In this document: positions 16,435 to 24,862 of the stretch, piece by piece
Layout of the letters: each line of letters begins with the position of its first letter
Position numbering within the stretch: position 1 is the first letter of the stretch
From: Pseudobdellovibrionaceae bacterium
GTDB taxonomy: Bacteria > Bdellovibrionota > Bdellovibrionia > Bdellovibrionales > Bdellovibrionaceae
Reading direction: 5' to 3'
NCBI GenBank assembly: GCA_019637955.1
Contig: JAHBUS010000001.1
Location: forward strand, 62,001 to 126,000
DNA: 64,000 nt
Made by a program: the position numbers and the translations under genes
The notes under the pieces: model-generated
Databases searched by the model: none
What the model was told of the DNA's origin: nothing
The model's input: only the letters and a program-made list of their open reading frames with translations

Positions 16435-17913
16435 ATGACCTCAAGAAGTCCCGCGCCTTATGGCCTGCATTGGTTCCGCCGCGACCTGCGCGTGGCAGGC
16501 AATCCGGCGCTGCAACACCATTGGGAGCGCCATTCGGGGCGCGTCGTGGGCGTGTTTTTCTTTGACTCCAAATTTCTAGCCCGCAAGGACTTCTCGTTCA
16601 ACCGCTTTGGTCTTTTTCTGGAAACCCTGCGCGAGCTGCGCGAAGAGATGCAAGAGCGTGGCGGCGAGCTCCTCGTCATCGATGGCGATGCCGCCACCAC
16701 CTGGCCACGCCTGCTCGCGAATTTGAAAACCAAGCCCTCGTCCATCAGCTTTAACCGCGACTATGAACCCTACGCCCGCGCCCGCGACGAACGCGTCCGC
16801 CAATGGGCCCAGAATGAAGGTCTGCAAATCCTCGAAGATCGCGACCATCTTTTGATCGAGCCGCATGAACTCACCAAGGACGACGGCGGTTACTATCAAG
16901 TCTTCACGCCTTTTGCCCGGCGCTGGTACGAGCGTTTTCACACGCCCGAAATCCAAGCCCGGATCGAATTTGAAAAGCAGGGCCTGGCGTCGCTGAAAGC
17001 CCGTGACAAGGGCAAACCCCTCGACAAGATTTTCCACCTCTCCTGGAAAGAACTCAAAGCTCCCGGCTTTGAGTTTAAAGACGCGCTCGAAGAATTCATT
17101 CGCGAAAATCAAAAGCACGTCACCGTCCCTCTTCCCGACGCCGGCTCGCGCGCCGCTTTTGCGCGCTTGAACGGATTTAAAAAAGAGCTGGACGAGTACG
17201 CCTCCGCCCGCGACATCCCCTCGGTGGACGGAACATCGAAGATGTCGCTGTATCTCAAAAACGGCTCCATCACCACGTCGTTGATCATCCCCCATTTGAA
17301 CCTGGGCCACGGGGCTTTTCGGGCCGAAACCGGCGAGAACCGCTTTTTGAAGGAGCTGGTCTGGCGCGAGTTTTACTACTCGATTTTGTGGCACGTCCCG
17401 CGCGTGGAGCACGAGGCCTTTAACGAGAAGTACAAGGACCTCCGCTGGGCCAACAAACGTGAGTGGTTCGAGCGTTGGTGCGAAGGCACCACCGGCTACC
17501 CGATCGTGGACGCCGGCATGAGACAGCTGAACACCACGGGCTGGATGCACAACCGCGTGCGCATGATCGTGGCGTCGTTTCTCTGCAAAGACCTGCTGAT
17601 CGATTGGCGCTGGGGCGAGAACTACTTCATGCAGAAACTGCTGGATGGAGACCTGGCGCCCAACAATGGGGGTTGGCAATGGGCGGCGTCGACGGGCTGC
17701 GACCCTCAGCCCTACTTCCGCATTTTCAATCCCGAGCTGCAAAGCCGCAAGTTTGATCCCGATGGCGAGTACATCCGAACCTACGTTAAGGAATTGCGAG
17801 GAGTGCAAGGCAAGGCCATCCACGCGCCGGAGGGCGCCAAAGGCTACCCCAAACCCATTGTGGAGCATTCGACCCAGCGCTCAAAAGCCTTGGCGCTTTA
17901 CAAAAGCGACTGA
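16435..17913 (+). CDS. phrB: Deoxyribodipyrimidine photolyase
   Basis: A 492-residue FAD enzyme that repairs cyclobutane pyrimidine dimers with blue light. The N-terminal antenna-binding Rossmann domain begins 'LHWFRRDLRVAGNPAL'. The FAD-binding domain carries 'TSKMSLYLKNGSITTSLI', 'WREFYYSILWHVPRVEHEAF', 'GYPIVDAGMRQLNTTGWMHN' and 'NNGGWQWAASTGCDPQPYF', including the Trp chain used for photoreduction. This combination is typical of class I CPD photolyases rather than cryptochromes. ATG 16435 matches the normal family N-terminus; an open extension to 16312 overlaps the lipocalin gene and is rejected. Light-driven repair implies the organism lives in surface habitats. Confidence 0.93.
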   Translation: MTSRSPAPYGLHWFRRDLRVAGNPALQHHWERHSGRVVGVFFFDSKFLARKDFSFNRFGLFLETLRELREEMQERGGELLVIDGDAATTWPRLLANLKTKPSSISFNRDYEPYARARDERVRQWAQNEGLQILEDRDHLLIEPHELTKDDGGYYQVFTPFARRWYERFHTPEIQARIEFEKQGLASLKARDKGKPLDKIFHLSWKELKAPGFEFKDALEEFIRENQKHVTVPLPDAGSRAAFARLNGFKKELDEYASARDIPSVDGTSKMSLYLKNGSITTSLIIPHLNLGHGAFRAETGENRFLKELVWREFYYSILWHVPRVEHEAFNEKYKDLRWANKREWFERWCEGTTGYPIVDAGMRQLNTTGWMHNRVRMIVASFLCKDLLIDWRWGENYFMQKLLDGDLAPNNGGWQWAASTGCDPQPYFRIFNPELQSRKFDPDGEYIRTYVKELRGVQGKAIHAPEGAKGYPKPIVEHSTQRSKALALYKSD

Positions 17914-17949
17914 GGGTTGCAAAAATAGCGTCAGTCCATCGGGAGCGCT

Positions 17950-18594
17950 ATGCACAAACTCTACCGTCACTATAAAAACAAACTTTACCGCGTCAAAGGT
18001 TTCACCAAACACAGTGAGACCCTTGAAGGCATGGTTCACTACGAGGCGCTGTACGAAAATCCGACCGCACGCTTCTGGTCGCGCCCCAAGAAAATGTTCT
18101 TCGGCACTGTGAAAATGGAGGATGGCCGCGAGGTGCCCCGTTTCGCGCCCGTTGAGGCCGACGTCCGCACGGTCACCTCGCCCACCGAAAACGACCTCAA
18201 GATCTGCGAAGATTTGATGGCTTCGTTCTTCGGCTTTGTCGACGCGCAAGACTTTCGCGAGACCTTGAAGCTGAAAACCAAAGTCTGCCTGCTCATCGCC
18301 TCGTTCGAGGGCAAGCCCGTCGGCTTTAAGCTGGGGTACGCGCAAGACGCGGGCGAGTTCTACAGCTGGCTCGGCGGCACGCACCCCGACTACCAACGCC
18401 TGGGTATCGCGGGACGCTTGATGAAAACGCAGTACGATTGGTGCAAAGCCCAAGGATTCAAGAAAATCCGCACCAAAACGGAGAACCGCCACCGGGCGAT
18501 GCTCCGATTGAACTTGCGCCAAGGCTTTCAAATCATCGGCACTCAGCAGAGTTCCGAGCACTTGAAAGTGATTCTCGAAAAAGCCGTCATTTAA
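17950..18594 (+). CDS. DUF1653-GNAT fusion protein
   Basis: A 214-residue protein with two parts. Residues 2-68 ('LYRHYKNKLYRVKG', 'HSETLEGMVHYEALYEN', 'FWSRPKKMFFGTV', 'REVPRFAPV') match the small stand-alone DUF1653 protein, a compact barrel of unknown function. Residues about 78-212 are a GNAT acetyltransferase with the acetyl-CoA loop in 'HPDYQRLGIAGRLMKTQYDW' and the following 'RTKTENRHRAMLRLNLRQGF'. GGGAG lies five bases before ATG 17950. The GNAT part probably transfers acetyl groups to an unknown amine; DUF1653 may recognise the substrate. The gene follows the photolyase by 36 bases. Confidence 0.82.
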   Translation: MHKLYRHYKNKLYRVKGFTKHSETLEGMVHYEALYENPTARFWSRPKKMFFGTVKMEDGREVPRFAPVEADVRTVTSPTENDLKICEDLMASFFGFVDAQDFRETLKLKTKVCLLIASFEGKPVGFKLGYAQDAGEFYSWLGGTHPDYQRLGIAGRLMKTQYDWCKAQGFKKIRTKTENRHRAMLRLNLRQGFQIIGTQQSSEHLKVILEKAVI

Positions 18595-18625
18595 ATTTTT
18601 TTCGCCTTCGCCTGGAGCCACCGCC

Positions 18626-19354
18626 ATGGATTTGAACCTGCTCGCGACGTTCGCCCTTTTGGTCGGACTTGAAGTCGTTCTCGGAATTGACAACATCCTT
18701 TTGATTTCGATTCTCACCGACCGCCTTCCGGTGGCTTTGCGAAAAAAAGCGCGGATCATCGGCTTAAGCCTCGCGCTGGTGGGCCGCTGCGCGCTGCTGC
18801 TCGGCGCTTCGGCGCTCGTCAAATTGAGCGAGCCCGTGATTTGGACGCTCAGTTGGAAAAGCCTGATCCTGATCGCCGGGGGCGGCTTCTTGCTCTTTAA
18901 AGCCGTCAAAGAAATCCACCACGTGGTCGAATCGGTGCCTGAGGGCTCGGAACTAAAAACCAAGCACCTGTCGTTCTCGTCGGTCATCATGCAGATGATC
19001 GTGCTCGATTTGGTGTTCTCGATCGACTCGGTGATCACCGCCGTGGGTTTGACCGACAATTTGATCGTGATTTACTCCGCGGTCATCGCGTCCTTCGCGC
19101 TGGTGCTGGCGTTCTCGGGGCCGATCGCCAACTTCGTGCAAAGCACACCCACCCTCAAGATCCTGGCTCTTTCGTTCTTGGTCACGATCGGGGTCACCCT
19201 AGGGATCGAAGGCTTTGGCGGTCACGTCCCGAAAGGCTATATCTACTTACCGATGGGCTTTGCCCTCGCGGTCGAGGTTCTGCAGCTCCGCTTTATGCAC
19301 AATCAAAGTCGCACCGTCGGTGCAAATCAGAGTCGCAAAACAAAACGGTCGTGA
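18626..19354 (+). CDS. TerC family integral membrane protein
   Basis: A 242-residue polytopic inner-membrane protein with about seven hydrophobic segments. The two internally related acidic motifs of the TerC superfamily are visible: 'EVVLGIDNILLISILTDRL' near the N-terminus and 'VLDLVFSIDSVITAVGLTD' at about residue 125. Members such as Alx and MeeY/MeeF export manganese or help load exported metalloproteins; the tellurite label is historical. 'MGFALAVEVLQLRF' is the usual last segment, followed by a short basic tail. GGAG lies eight bases before ATG 18626. It stands between the fusion acetyltransferase and the Tat-exported amine oxidase. Confidence 0.9.
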   Translation: MDLNLLATFALLVGLEVVLGIDNILLISILTDRLPVALRKKARIIGLSLALVGRCALLLGASALVKLSEPVIWTLSWKSLILIAGGGFLLFKAVKEIHHVVESVPEGSELKTKHLSFSSVIMQMIVLDLVFSIDSVITAVGLTDNLIVIYSAVIASFALVLAFSGPIANFVQSTPTLKILALSFLVTIGVTLGIEGFGGHVPKGYIYLPMGFALAVEVLQLRFMHNQSRTVGANQSRKTKRS

Positions 19355-19386
19355 CTTTTCAAGAGAAACGCGGAACAGTGAGCTGA

Positions 19387-20967
19387 ATGGCCCGCAGCTC
19401 TTTGCTCCGTCATCTTCAAGTTCTTTTGCGCGAGACTGATCGCGAACTCCACCCCGAGGCTTACAGCCGCCGGGATTTTCTCAAAACAGGTGCCGTGGTC
19501 GGCGGCGCGCTCGCCCTAACCCCCCTTGAAGCTCTTGCAAAAATCGAAAAAGACGCCCGCAAGCTTCAACCCGTCGCCATTGTCGGCATGGGCGCGGCGG
19601 GGCTGATGGCCGCCTATGAACTTCAGAAAGCCGGCATCCCGTTTCAGATGTTCGAGGCCAGCTCGCGCGTGGGTGGTCGCATTTTCACCGACGACCGCAC
19701 CTTCGCGGACCAGGGTCAGTTCTGCGAGCTCGGTGCCGAGCTCGTCAACTCGGATCACGAAACTCTGCACGCGCTGGCCAAGGAGTTGGGGCTGACACTC
19801 GAGGACTTTGCTCCCGGCGATAAAGACTTGGTGACCGACCTCTACGTTTACGAGGGAATCCGCTACTCGTCGAACGAGATCAAGGCCGCCGGCCTTCCGC
19901 TCGTCAAAGCCGTCCGCGCCGATTTCAAACGCATCTTCGGCAAGGCCGAGCCCGAAGTCATCACCGCGACCAGCCCGTTCCGCTTCAATGCGCAAAAATA
20001 CGACGAGATGAGCCTGGCCCAGTATCTGGACGGTCAAACGTCGCTGCCGGCCTGGTTCCGCGAATTGATGAAAATCGGCTACGAGACCGAAAGCGGCGTT
20101 CCGGCCGACAAACAGTCGGTGCTCACGCTCTTCTCGATGTTCATGGGCTTTGAAGGCGATTGGTCCACTTACGGGACCTCGGACGAGACGTGCCGGATCA
20201 AGGGCGGAAGTTCGCGCTTGATCGAAGCCGTTCATAAAAAAATCAAGACCGCGATCAACTTCAAGCATCAGCTCATCAAGGTGGCCGAGAAGAACGGAAA
20301 GATCGACCTCACCTTTCAAACCAGCGACGAGCAAAAGAAACTCAGCTTCCAACAAGTTTTGATCACGGTGCCTCTGCCCGTTCTGCGCAAAATCGATGGC
20401 TTCTCGGACCAATCGCTGAAACTTCCGAGCAATGTTCACAAAGCCATTCAAGAATTGCAGTACGGCTTTAACAGCAAAACCATGCTCGGCTTCTCGCAGC
20501 GGGTTTGGCGCAAGTCGAAAAAATTCGACCCCTGCAACGGCGCCGTGCTGTCGGATCTTTACACCTCCGTCCTTTGGGAGTCGAGCCGCCTGCAAAAGGA
20601 GCCGGCCGGCATCTTGACCGCCTACTCGGGCTCGCAGAAAGCTTTCGATGTCAGCCTCTCCAAAGTGTCGACCATCTTAAGCGACATCCAGACGCTGTTT
20701 CCCGGAACCAAAGAGGCCTTCAACCAAAAGTCCGCGCAGTTCAACTGGCCCAAATACCCTTGGGCCTTGGGATCTTACAGCTCACCCGCGCCCGGGCAGT
20801 ACACGACGCTCAATGGTTTGCTGCACAAGCCTTTCTTGGGCCGTAAACTCTACTTCGCCGGCGAACACGTCTCGCTCAACTTTTCGAGTTACATGGAAGG
20901 CGGGCTCGAGACCGGCGCCCGCGCCGCCAAGCTGATCGCAGCCTCGGCCAAAGAATTCGCGGTTTAA
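19387..20967 (+). CDS. Tat-exported flavin amine oxidase
   Basis: A 526-residue flavoenzyme of the monoamine/polyamine oxidase family. The twin-arginine signal 'YSRRDFLKTGAVVGGALAL' (residues 26-45) predicts export in folded, FAD-loaded form. The dinucleotide-binding motif is 'VAIVGMGAAGLMAAYELQKA', followed by 'FEASSRVGGRIFTD', and near the C-terminus 'LYFAGEHVSLNFSSYMEGGL' closes the FAD site. It would oxidise a primary or secondary amine, giving an imine and hydrogen peroxide in the periplasm. The next gene starts three bases after the stop, so it heads a three-gene operon whose other products are a small membrane protein and a small exported protein. Confidence 0.9.
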   Translation: MARSSLLRHLQVLLRETDRELHPEAYSRRDFLKTGAVVGGALALTPLEALAKIEKDARKLQPVAIVGMGAAGLMAAYELQKAGIPFQMFEASSRVGGRIFTDDRTFADQGQFCELGAELVNSDHETLHALAKELGLTLEDFAPGDKDLVTDLYVYEGIRYSSNEIKAAGLPLVKAVRADFKRIFGKAEPEVITATSPFRFNAQKYDEMSLAQYLDGQTSLPAWFRELMKIGYETESGVPADKQSVLTLFSMFMGFEGDWSTYGTSDETCRIKGGSSRLIEAVHKKIKTAINFKHQLIKVAEKNGKIDLTFQTSDEQKKLSFQQVLITVPLPVLRKIDGFSDQSLKLPSNVHKAIQELQYGFNSKTMLGFSQRVWRKSKKFDPCNGAVLSDLYTSVLWESSRLQKEPAGILTAYSGSQKAFDVSLSKVSTILSDIQTLFPGTKEAFNQKSAQFNWPKYPWALGSYSSPAPGQYTTLNGLLHKPFLGRKLYFAGEHVSLNFSSYMEGGLETGARAAKLIAASAKEFAV

Positions 20968-20970
20968 GGC

Positions 20971-21495
20971 ATGGCTCTCGACCGAAAAGCCCTGTTCTTG
21001 AAGATCCTCGCCGAAAAGGGCCTCGGCCCACGCGAAGAACTGACCCGCATTGCGGCCGAGCACGTCAAGGATCTCGCTCCCCTCTCGGGCCGTCACTTCA
21101 CCGAAGAGACCGAAAAAAATATCACGCTGAAGGCCGCGCATCAGCTCGCGCAGAGCCGCTTGAACTCGCCCGAAACTCCCATCCTCGACACTTGGCGCGA
21201 GATCGTGACCGATTACCACCGCTCGCGGCAGTGGGGTTTTCCGTCCTCAAGCCAAAAAGAAAACCGTCCCAAAGACATCACGCCGACGCGCGAGGTGGCT
21301 TCTTACTTCTGGACGATGTTTCAAGCCCTGTTCCTCATGAAATGCGTGATCTTGTTTTTCGGGATCAAATCGGCCGAAGAGCCCTCGCCCTGGATGACTG
21401 CAGGCCTCATCCTCGCGATCGCCTTCTCGTTCGGTTCGCTGATTTGGTTCGCCATTCGCAAAAGCCGCAAAGAACCCAAGGAGAAAGAAAGATGA
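20971..21495 (+). CDS. Small membrane protein of unknown function, in operon with amine oxidase
   Basis: A 174-residue protein with a soluble, helical N-terminal part (about 1-105) and two hydrophobic segments ('VASYFWTMFQALFLMKCVIL' and 'WMTAGLILAIAFSFGSLIWF') before a very basic tail rich in Lys, Arg and Glu. This suggests an inner-membrane anchor with the N-terminal domain in the cytoplasm. It starts three bases after the amine oxidase stop and its own stop overlaps the next start (ATGA at 21492-21495). I do not recognise the family. The tight coupling suggests it serves the same process as the oxidase. Confidence 0.75.
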   Translation: MALDRKALFLKILAEKGLGPREELTRIAAEHVKDLAPLSGRHFTEETEKNITLKAAHQLAQSRLNSPETPILDTWREIVTDYHRSRQWGFPSSSQKENRPKDITPTREVASYFWTMFQALFLMKCVILFFGIKSAEEPSPWMTAGLILAIAFSFGSLIWFAIRKSRKEPKEKER

Positions 21496-21890
21496 AAACC
21501 GTTTTCGGAGCGCTCGTGTCTTTAGCCCTGCTCGCCCCGCTCGTGGCCCTCGCGGCTCCCAATGAACTGGGTCCTCATAAAGGCGTGATCCGCAAGCTCG
21601 GCGATTTTTACACCGAAGTCGTGATCGGCTCGAACAACGAGATCCGCGTTTTTCTTCTCGATGAATCAAAGAAGAAGACGGTCAAACCAACCGGAGGCGT
21701 GGTGGCAACGCTCACGATGAAAGACAAAACGCTGGCCACCATCCGCTGCCCCGCCAGTGGCGACTTCTTCCTCTGCGCCTTCGAAGAAATGTACCCCGTG
21801 CGCGCGGCCCATTCGCTGACCCTGGAAACCCGCCGCAAAGGCGCCAAGGGCCACCAGGCGCTTTACCCCCTCGTCCAAAAAAAGCGCTGA
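21492..21890 (+). CDS. Small exported protein of unknown function
   Basis: A 132-residue protein with a signal peptide (1-22, 'LALLAPLVALAAPNEL'). The mature part is beta-rich ('HKGVIRKLGDFYTEVVIG', 'NEIRVFLLDESKKKTVKP', 'VVATLTMKDKTLATIRC') and resembles the small periplasmic beta-sandwich proteins often found with metal-handling systems, but no metal ligands are obvious. Two Cys ('IRCPASGDFFLCAF') may pair. The ATG overlaps the previous stop by four bases, so it is translationally coupled. Last gene of the amine oxidase operon. Confidence 0.75.
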   Translation: MKTVFGALVSLALLAPLVALAAPNELGPHKGVIRKLGDFYTEVVIGSNNEIRVFLLDESKKKTVKPTGGVVATLTMKDKTLATIRCPASGDFFLCAFEEMYPVRAAHSLTLETRRKGAKGHQALYPLVQKKR

Positions 21891-21995
21891 TTCCGGGCGT
21901 ATTTGGTCACTGTTTAAAGTTTTGACGCCCTTCGGGCTTGCACGGCCAGCTAAAGCCTCTGCAAACAGGCCCCGGGCTTGCTCTCACTGTTCTTC

Positions 21996-23666
21996 ATGAG
22001 AACAATCGTCTTTTTGATTCTGGCCGTCTTTTTGTCGAACGCTCTCGTTTCGGTCGCCTTCGGCGCCGAGACTCCGTACTGCCTCGCTCTGCGCGGCAAC
22101 GGCGAAGCCCAGCCGGCTCATTGGGGCGCCCTGGCCCGGACGGTTGAACTTGCCGGTCTTCCCAAGATGATGGCGGGCGGAAGCTCGGCCACCATTTCGA
22201 TGTTCGTTCTTGAATCGATGGCGGCCAACCCCTTCGTTCTCAATCAAAACAAGACGCTGCAAAAAGAGCGCGTCTCATTGATGCTAAAAAGTCTTCTGGG
22301 CTTTGTCGGCATGGTTCAGAACTCCGAAGAATTCCGCGACTTCATGGCCCTTTACGGAAAAATTCAGGCCGCCAAAAAAACCGACCTGTCCCAAACTCTT
22401 CAAGATCTGATTGAGAAAAAAAACTGGTCAACCGCGCAAGGCACCATCCAGCGCGCCTACAAACTCGGATTGATCGACACCGAGTACGCCACTCTTTTGC
22501 TGAAAGCCACCGCCGAACAGGATCTCAAGAAGAGCCGGTTCTACCTCTCGGAGCTTCAAGAGACGATCCGCGTCTTCGGCTCGTTCAATGCGGCCTCGGA
22601 CCAAAACCTTTTCTTCCGTCCCGGCGTGATCAGCTTCGAAAAATTAGCGGCCAGCTTCGGGCGCGTGGCGCATTTTTACTCGACGCTGGGTTCGGACGAC
22701 GCCCTCAAAGGCGAATGGCAGGCCTTCTTCGAGACCTGCGCACCGGACTCGGTCGGCAAGTCGTGGATCGAGCTGGTCACCGACAAACCCGTTTGCGGAC
22801 AGATGTTCGCTCAGCTTTACACCTCGCACTTCACCAACAACCAGCCCGACATCCCGATGGAAGAGATGCAAGTGGGCTACGTGATCCCCACGCTCCCGAC
22901 CACGTCGGTTCTGGTCAAAAGCGCCGCGGCTCAAGCTCTTGAGGCCATGAAGCAGTACCACACCAAGCTCGACCCCGCCTTCGGCGCGAGCTTTCAATTG
23001 AAAAATACCGATGACGTGCGCTTTGGCTACTGGGGCAATCCCGAGACCCTGGAGCGCATCGAAAAAAATCTCAGCGCGCGCGACGAGAAAAGCCGCCGGT
23101 TCTACAAACTCGGCACCGCCCAATGGAAAGAGGTGCTTTCGCTCTCGCCCGCCGAACCCGGACTCTCGCGAATGAAGGCTTTCAAGAATCAGGGCGAAAC
23201 CTTGGTTTCAGCCGGTGGCTGGTCGGATCTGCACCCCGTGCTGGTTCTCAAAGCCGCGGGATGTGAAAACGTGATTTACGTCAGCCGCCAAGGCGGCGAC
23301 AGCATCTTCGGCCAAGGGGTGGCCAAGCGCCTGTTGAACTTGGACCGCGATTGGAGCGTGCTTGAAACCTCGACGCCCGAAGCCAGCAAGCGCAACGGAC
23401 TGTTGAACAATCAAGGCGACCGCTCGGATCAAACGTCGTTGTGGTCGCGTCTCTACAACCTGGGCAACACGTCGAGCTCCTACAACGAATCACTCCGTCA
23501 AGCGTCGGCCATCCTCTGCACCAACTGGAACGACTTCGATGTGAAAACTCAGCTCGTGCAACTGATCGAAGATTCTTACCGCGCTTCATTCCGCGTTCAA
23601 TCTAGCGTCATGAACCATCTTTCACCCGTACTCACCGAGGAGCGACCCGGATGTCAGGCACCTTGA
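21996..23666 (+). CDS. Exported patatin-like protein (candidate phospholipase)
   Basis: A 556-residue protein with a signal peptide ('FLILAVFLSNALVSVAFG'). Right after it, 'CLALRGNGEAQPAHWGALAR' and 'MMAGGSSATISMFVLESMAA' resemble the patatin oxyanion loop and the G-x-S-x-[GA] nucleophile elbow. Much later 'SAGGWSDLHPVLVLKAAG' could stand for the D-G-G/A loop that holds the catalytic Asp. The long insertion between them (over 300 residues) is unusual, and the oxyanion and Asp motifs are not canonical, so activity is uncertain. The start is ATG 21996, chosen for the signal peptide; TTG 21978 is possible and neither has a good ribosome site. It overlaps the next gene by 16 bases. Confidence 0.65.
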   Translation: MRTIVFLILAVFLSNALVSVAFGAETPYCLALRGNGEAQPAHWGALARTVELAGLPKMMAGGSSATISMFVLESMAANPFVLNQNKTLQKERVSLMLKSLLGFVGMVQNSEEFRDFMALYGKIQAAKKTDLSQTLQDLIEKKNWSTAQGTIQRAYKLGLIDTEYATLLLKATAEQDLKKSRFYLSELQETIRVFGSFNAASDQNLFFRPGVISFEKLAASFGRVAHFYSTLGSDDALKGEWQAFFETCAPDSVGKSWIELVTDKPVCGQMFAQLYTSHFTNNQPDIPMEEMQVGYVIPTLPTTSVLVKSAAAQALEAMKQYHTKLDPAFGASFQLKNTDDVRFGYWGNPETLERIEKNLSARDEKSRRFYKLGTAQWKEVLSLSPAEPGLSRMKAFKNQGETLVSAGGWSDLHPVLVLKAAGCENVIYVSRQGGDSIFGQGVAKRLLNLDRDWSVLETSTPEASKRNGLLNNQGDRSDQTSLWSRLYNLGNTSSSYNESLRQASAILCTNWNDFDVKTQLVQLIEDSYRASFRVQSSVMNHLSPVLTEERPGCQAP

Positions 23667-24451
23667 TCCGCGCCGCCGCTCTTTTTGCCGGACTGCTACT
23701 TTCGGCCCAATTGGGTTGGGCCCAGGCTTACATGCAGCCCACCACCCGCGAGGGGCTGAATGAACTGCGGCAAAGCCTATTCCAAGGCGGCTACAAGTCC
23801 TGGTCCTGGATGCAAAGCGACTGCATGGATTGCAACATCGTCTTTTTGTCTGAGCGGCCCGAGCTTCACACCCCCAAGGTGCAGGCCTTCATCCGCGCGC
23901 TTGAGAACTCCAAATCCGAAATCGTGGCGATGTACCACTCGGATCCTCAGGAGTACAACTTGCTGGCGCAAATGGCGATCGGCATCCTGGGCCGCGAAAG
24001 CAAGTTCTTCGAAAGCCGCCGCTACCGGATCAAAGAAGACTACCCCACGCTCGTGAGCGTCGTGAAGGCGGTGCAGGCGTACCTGAACGGGCGCAGCGCC
24101 TCTGCCAGCAGCCGCGGTCCCACGCAGATCAAAGTCGTTCCGGAGCGGATTGAAAACCGTTACGGCATCACGCCCGACAACCTTTGGATGCCCGAGAACG
24201 CGGCCCGCGCGACGATGGGTTTTTTGATCGAAGCCTTGGCCGAACTCAAGCAGCGCGCGCGTAACAACAAATGGGACTTCGTGACTCCTGAGACCTATGC
24301 GGATTATTTGCCGTACATCTACTTTGGAGCGGTCGGCCAACTGCGAAACCGCACCGCCACGCCCGCGACCAATCTCTACGTTCGCGAGATGAAAGGCTAC
24401 ATGGGCTGGCTCGAGATGTACGAGCGTCAGGCCCTCCAACAGGCTCCTTGA
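23651..24451 (+). CDS. Exported lytic-transglycosylase-like protein
   Basis: A 266-residue protein with signal peptide (1-25, 'LLLSAQLGWAQAYM'). The segment 'LAQMAIGILGRESKFFESRR' carries a Glu in the position of the SLT catalytic acid, followed by 'SSRGPTQIKVVPERIENRYG', the S-x-G-x-x-Q-I pattern, and 'LWMPENAARATMGFLIEAL', the usual downstream helix. It would cleave the glycan strands of peptidoglycan. The start overlaps the end of the patatin-like gene by 16 bases, so the two proteins are made together, a lipase-like and a wall-cutting enzyme. The gene ends with TGA at 24449-24451, directly touching the stop codon of the convergent arfB gene. Confidence 0.8.
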   Translation: MSGTLIRAAALFAGLLLSAQLGWAQAYMQPTTREGLNELRQSLFQGGYKSWSWMQSDCMDCNIVFLSERPELHTPKVQAFIRALENSKSEIVAMYHSDPQEYNLLAQMAIGILGRESKFFESRRYRIKEDYPTLVSVVKAVQAYLNGRSASASSRGPTQIKVVPERIENRYGITPDNLWMPENAARATMGFLIEALAELKQRARNNKWDFVTPETYADYLPYIYFGAVGQLRNRTATPATNLYVREMKGYMGWLEMYERQALQQAP

Positions 24452-24862
24452 TCAATCGTCCCAAGACGACGAGCGCCGTCCCGATTTGATTTCGCCGCGA
24501 TGGCGTTTGGTCTCCACGCGCTTGCGCTTGGACGACTTGGTCGGCTTGGTGGCTTTGCGTTTTTTTTGCACGAAAAACGCGGTGGTCAGGATCTTTTCGA
24601 GTTTCTCGAGGCAACTCTTGCGGTTCTGATCTTGATCGCGCGACTCTTCGCTGCGGATCAAGAGGTCTCCGGCGGTGGTGAGTTTGGTCGCCAGCTTCCG
24701 GAGCAGAACTTCTTTTTCAAGTTCGCTAAAGGCCGCGCTTAAGGCCGGGTTCCAACGAAGAATCACCGCCGAGTTCGTGCGGTTGACGTTTTGCCCCCCA
24801 GGCCCCCGGCTTCGCGTGGTTTCAAAATCAAATTCGCCCCAGGCGATGCGCTCAAGATACAT
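24452..24862 (-). CDS. arfB: Alternative ribosome-rescue factor ArfB (peptidyl-tRNA hydrolase)
   Basis: A 136-residue protein of the class I release-factor family, lacking codon-recognition domains. The catalytic GGQ loop is in 'RSRGPGGQNVNRTNSAVILR', preceded by the typical 'GEFDFETT'. The C-terminal tail ('KKRKATKPTKSSKRKRVE', 'TKRHRGEIKSGRR') is strongly basic, as required to enter the empty mRNA channel of stalled ribosomes. It frees peptides from ribosomes stuck on broken messages. The start codon overlaps the end of the hydroxylase gene upstream by 11 bases. Its stop abuts the stop of the convergent gene without any spacer. Confidence 0.92.
   Translation of the reverse strand: MYLERIAWGEFDFETTRSRGPGGQNVNRTNSAVILRWNPALSAAFSELEKEVLLRKLATKLTTAGDLLIRSEESRDQDQNRKSCLEKLEKILTTAFFVQKKRKATKPTKSSKRKRVETKRHRGEIKSGRRSSSWDD

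Noticed and set aside
17881-19059. A 392-codon frame on the minus strand
   Set aside because: It is antisense to the DUF1653-GNAT fusion and TerC genes, both recognised. It is a shadow frame.
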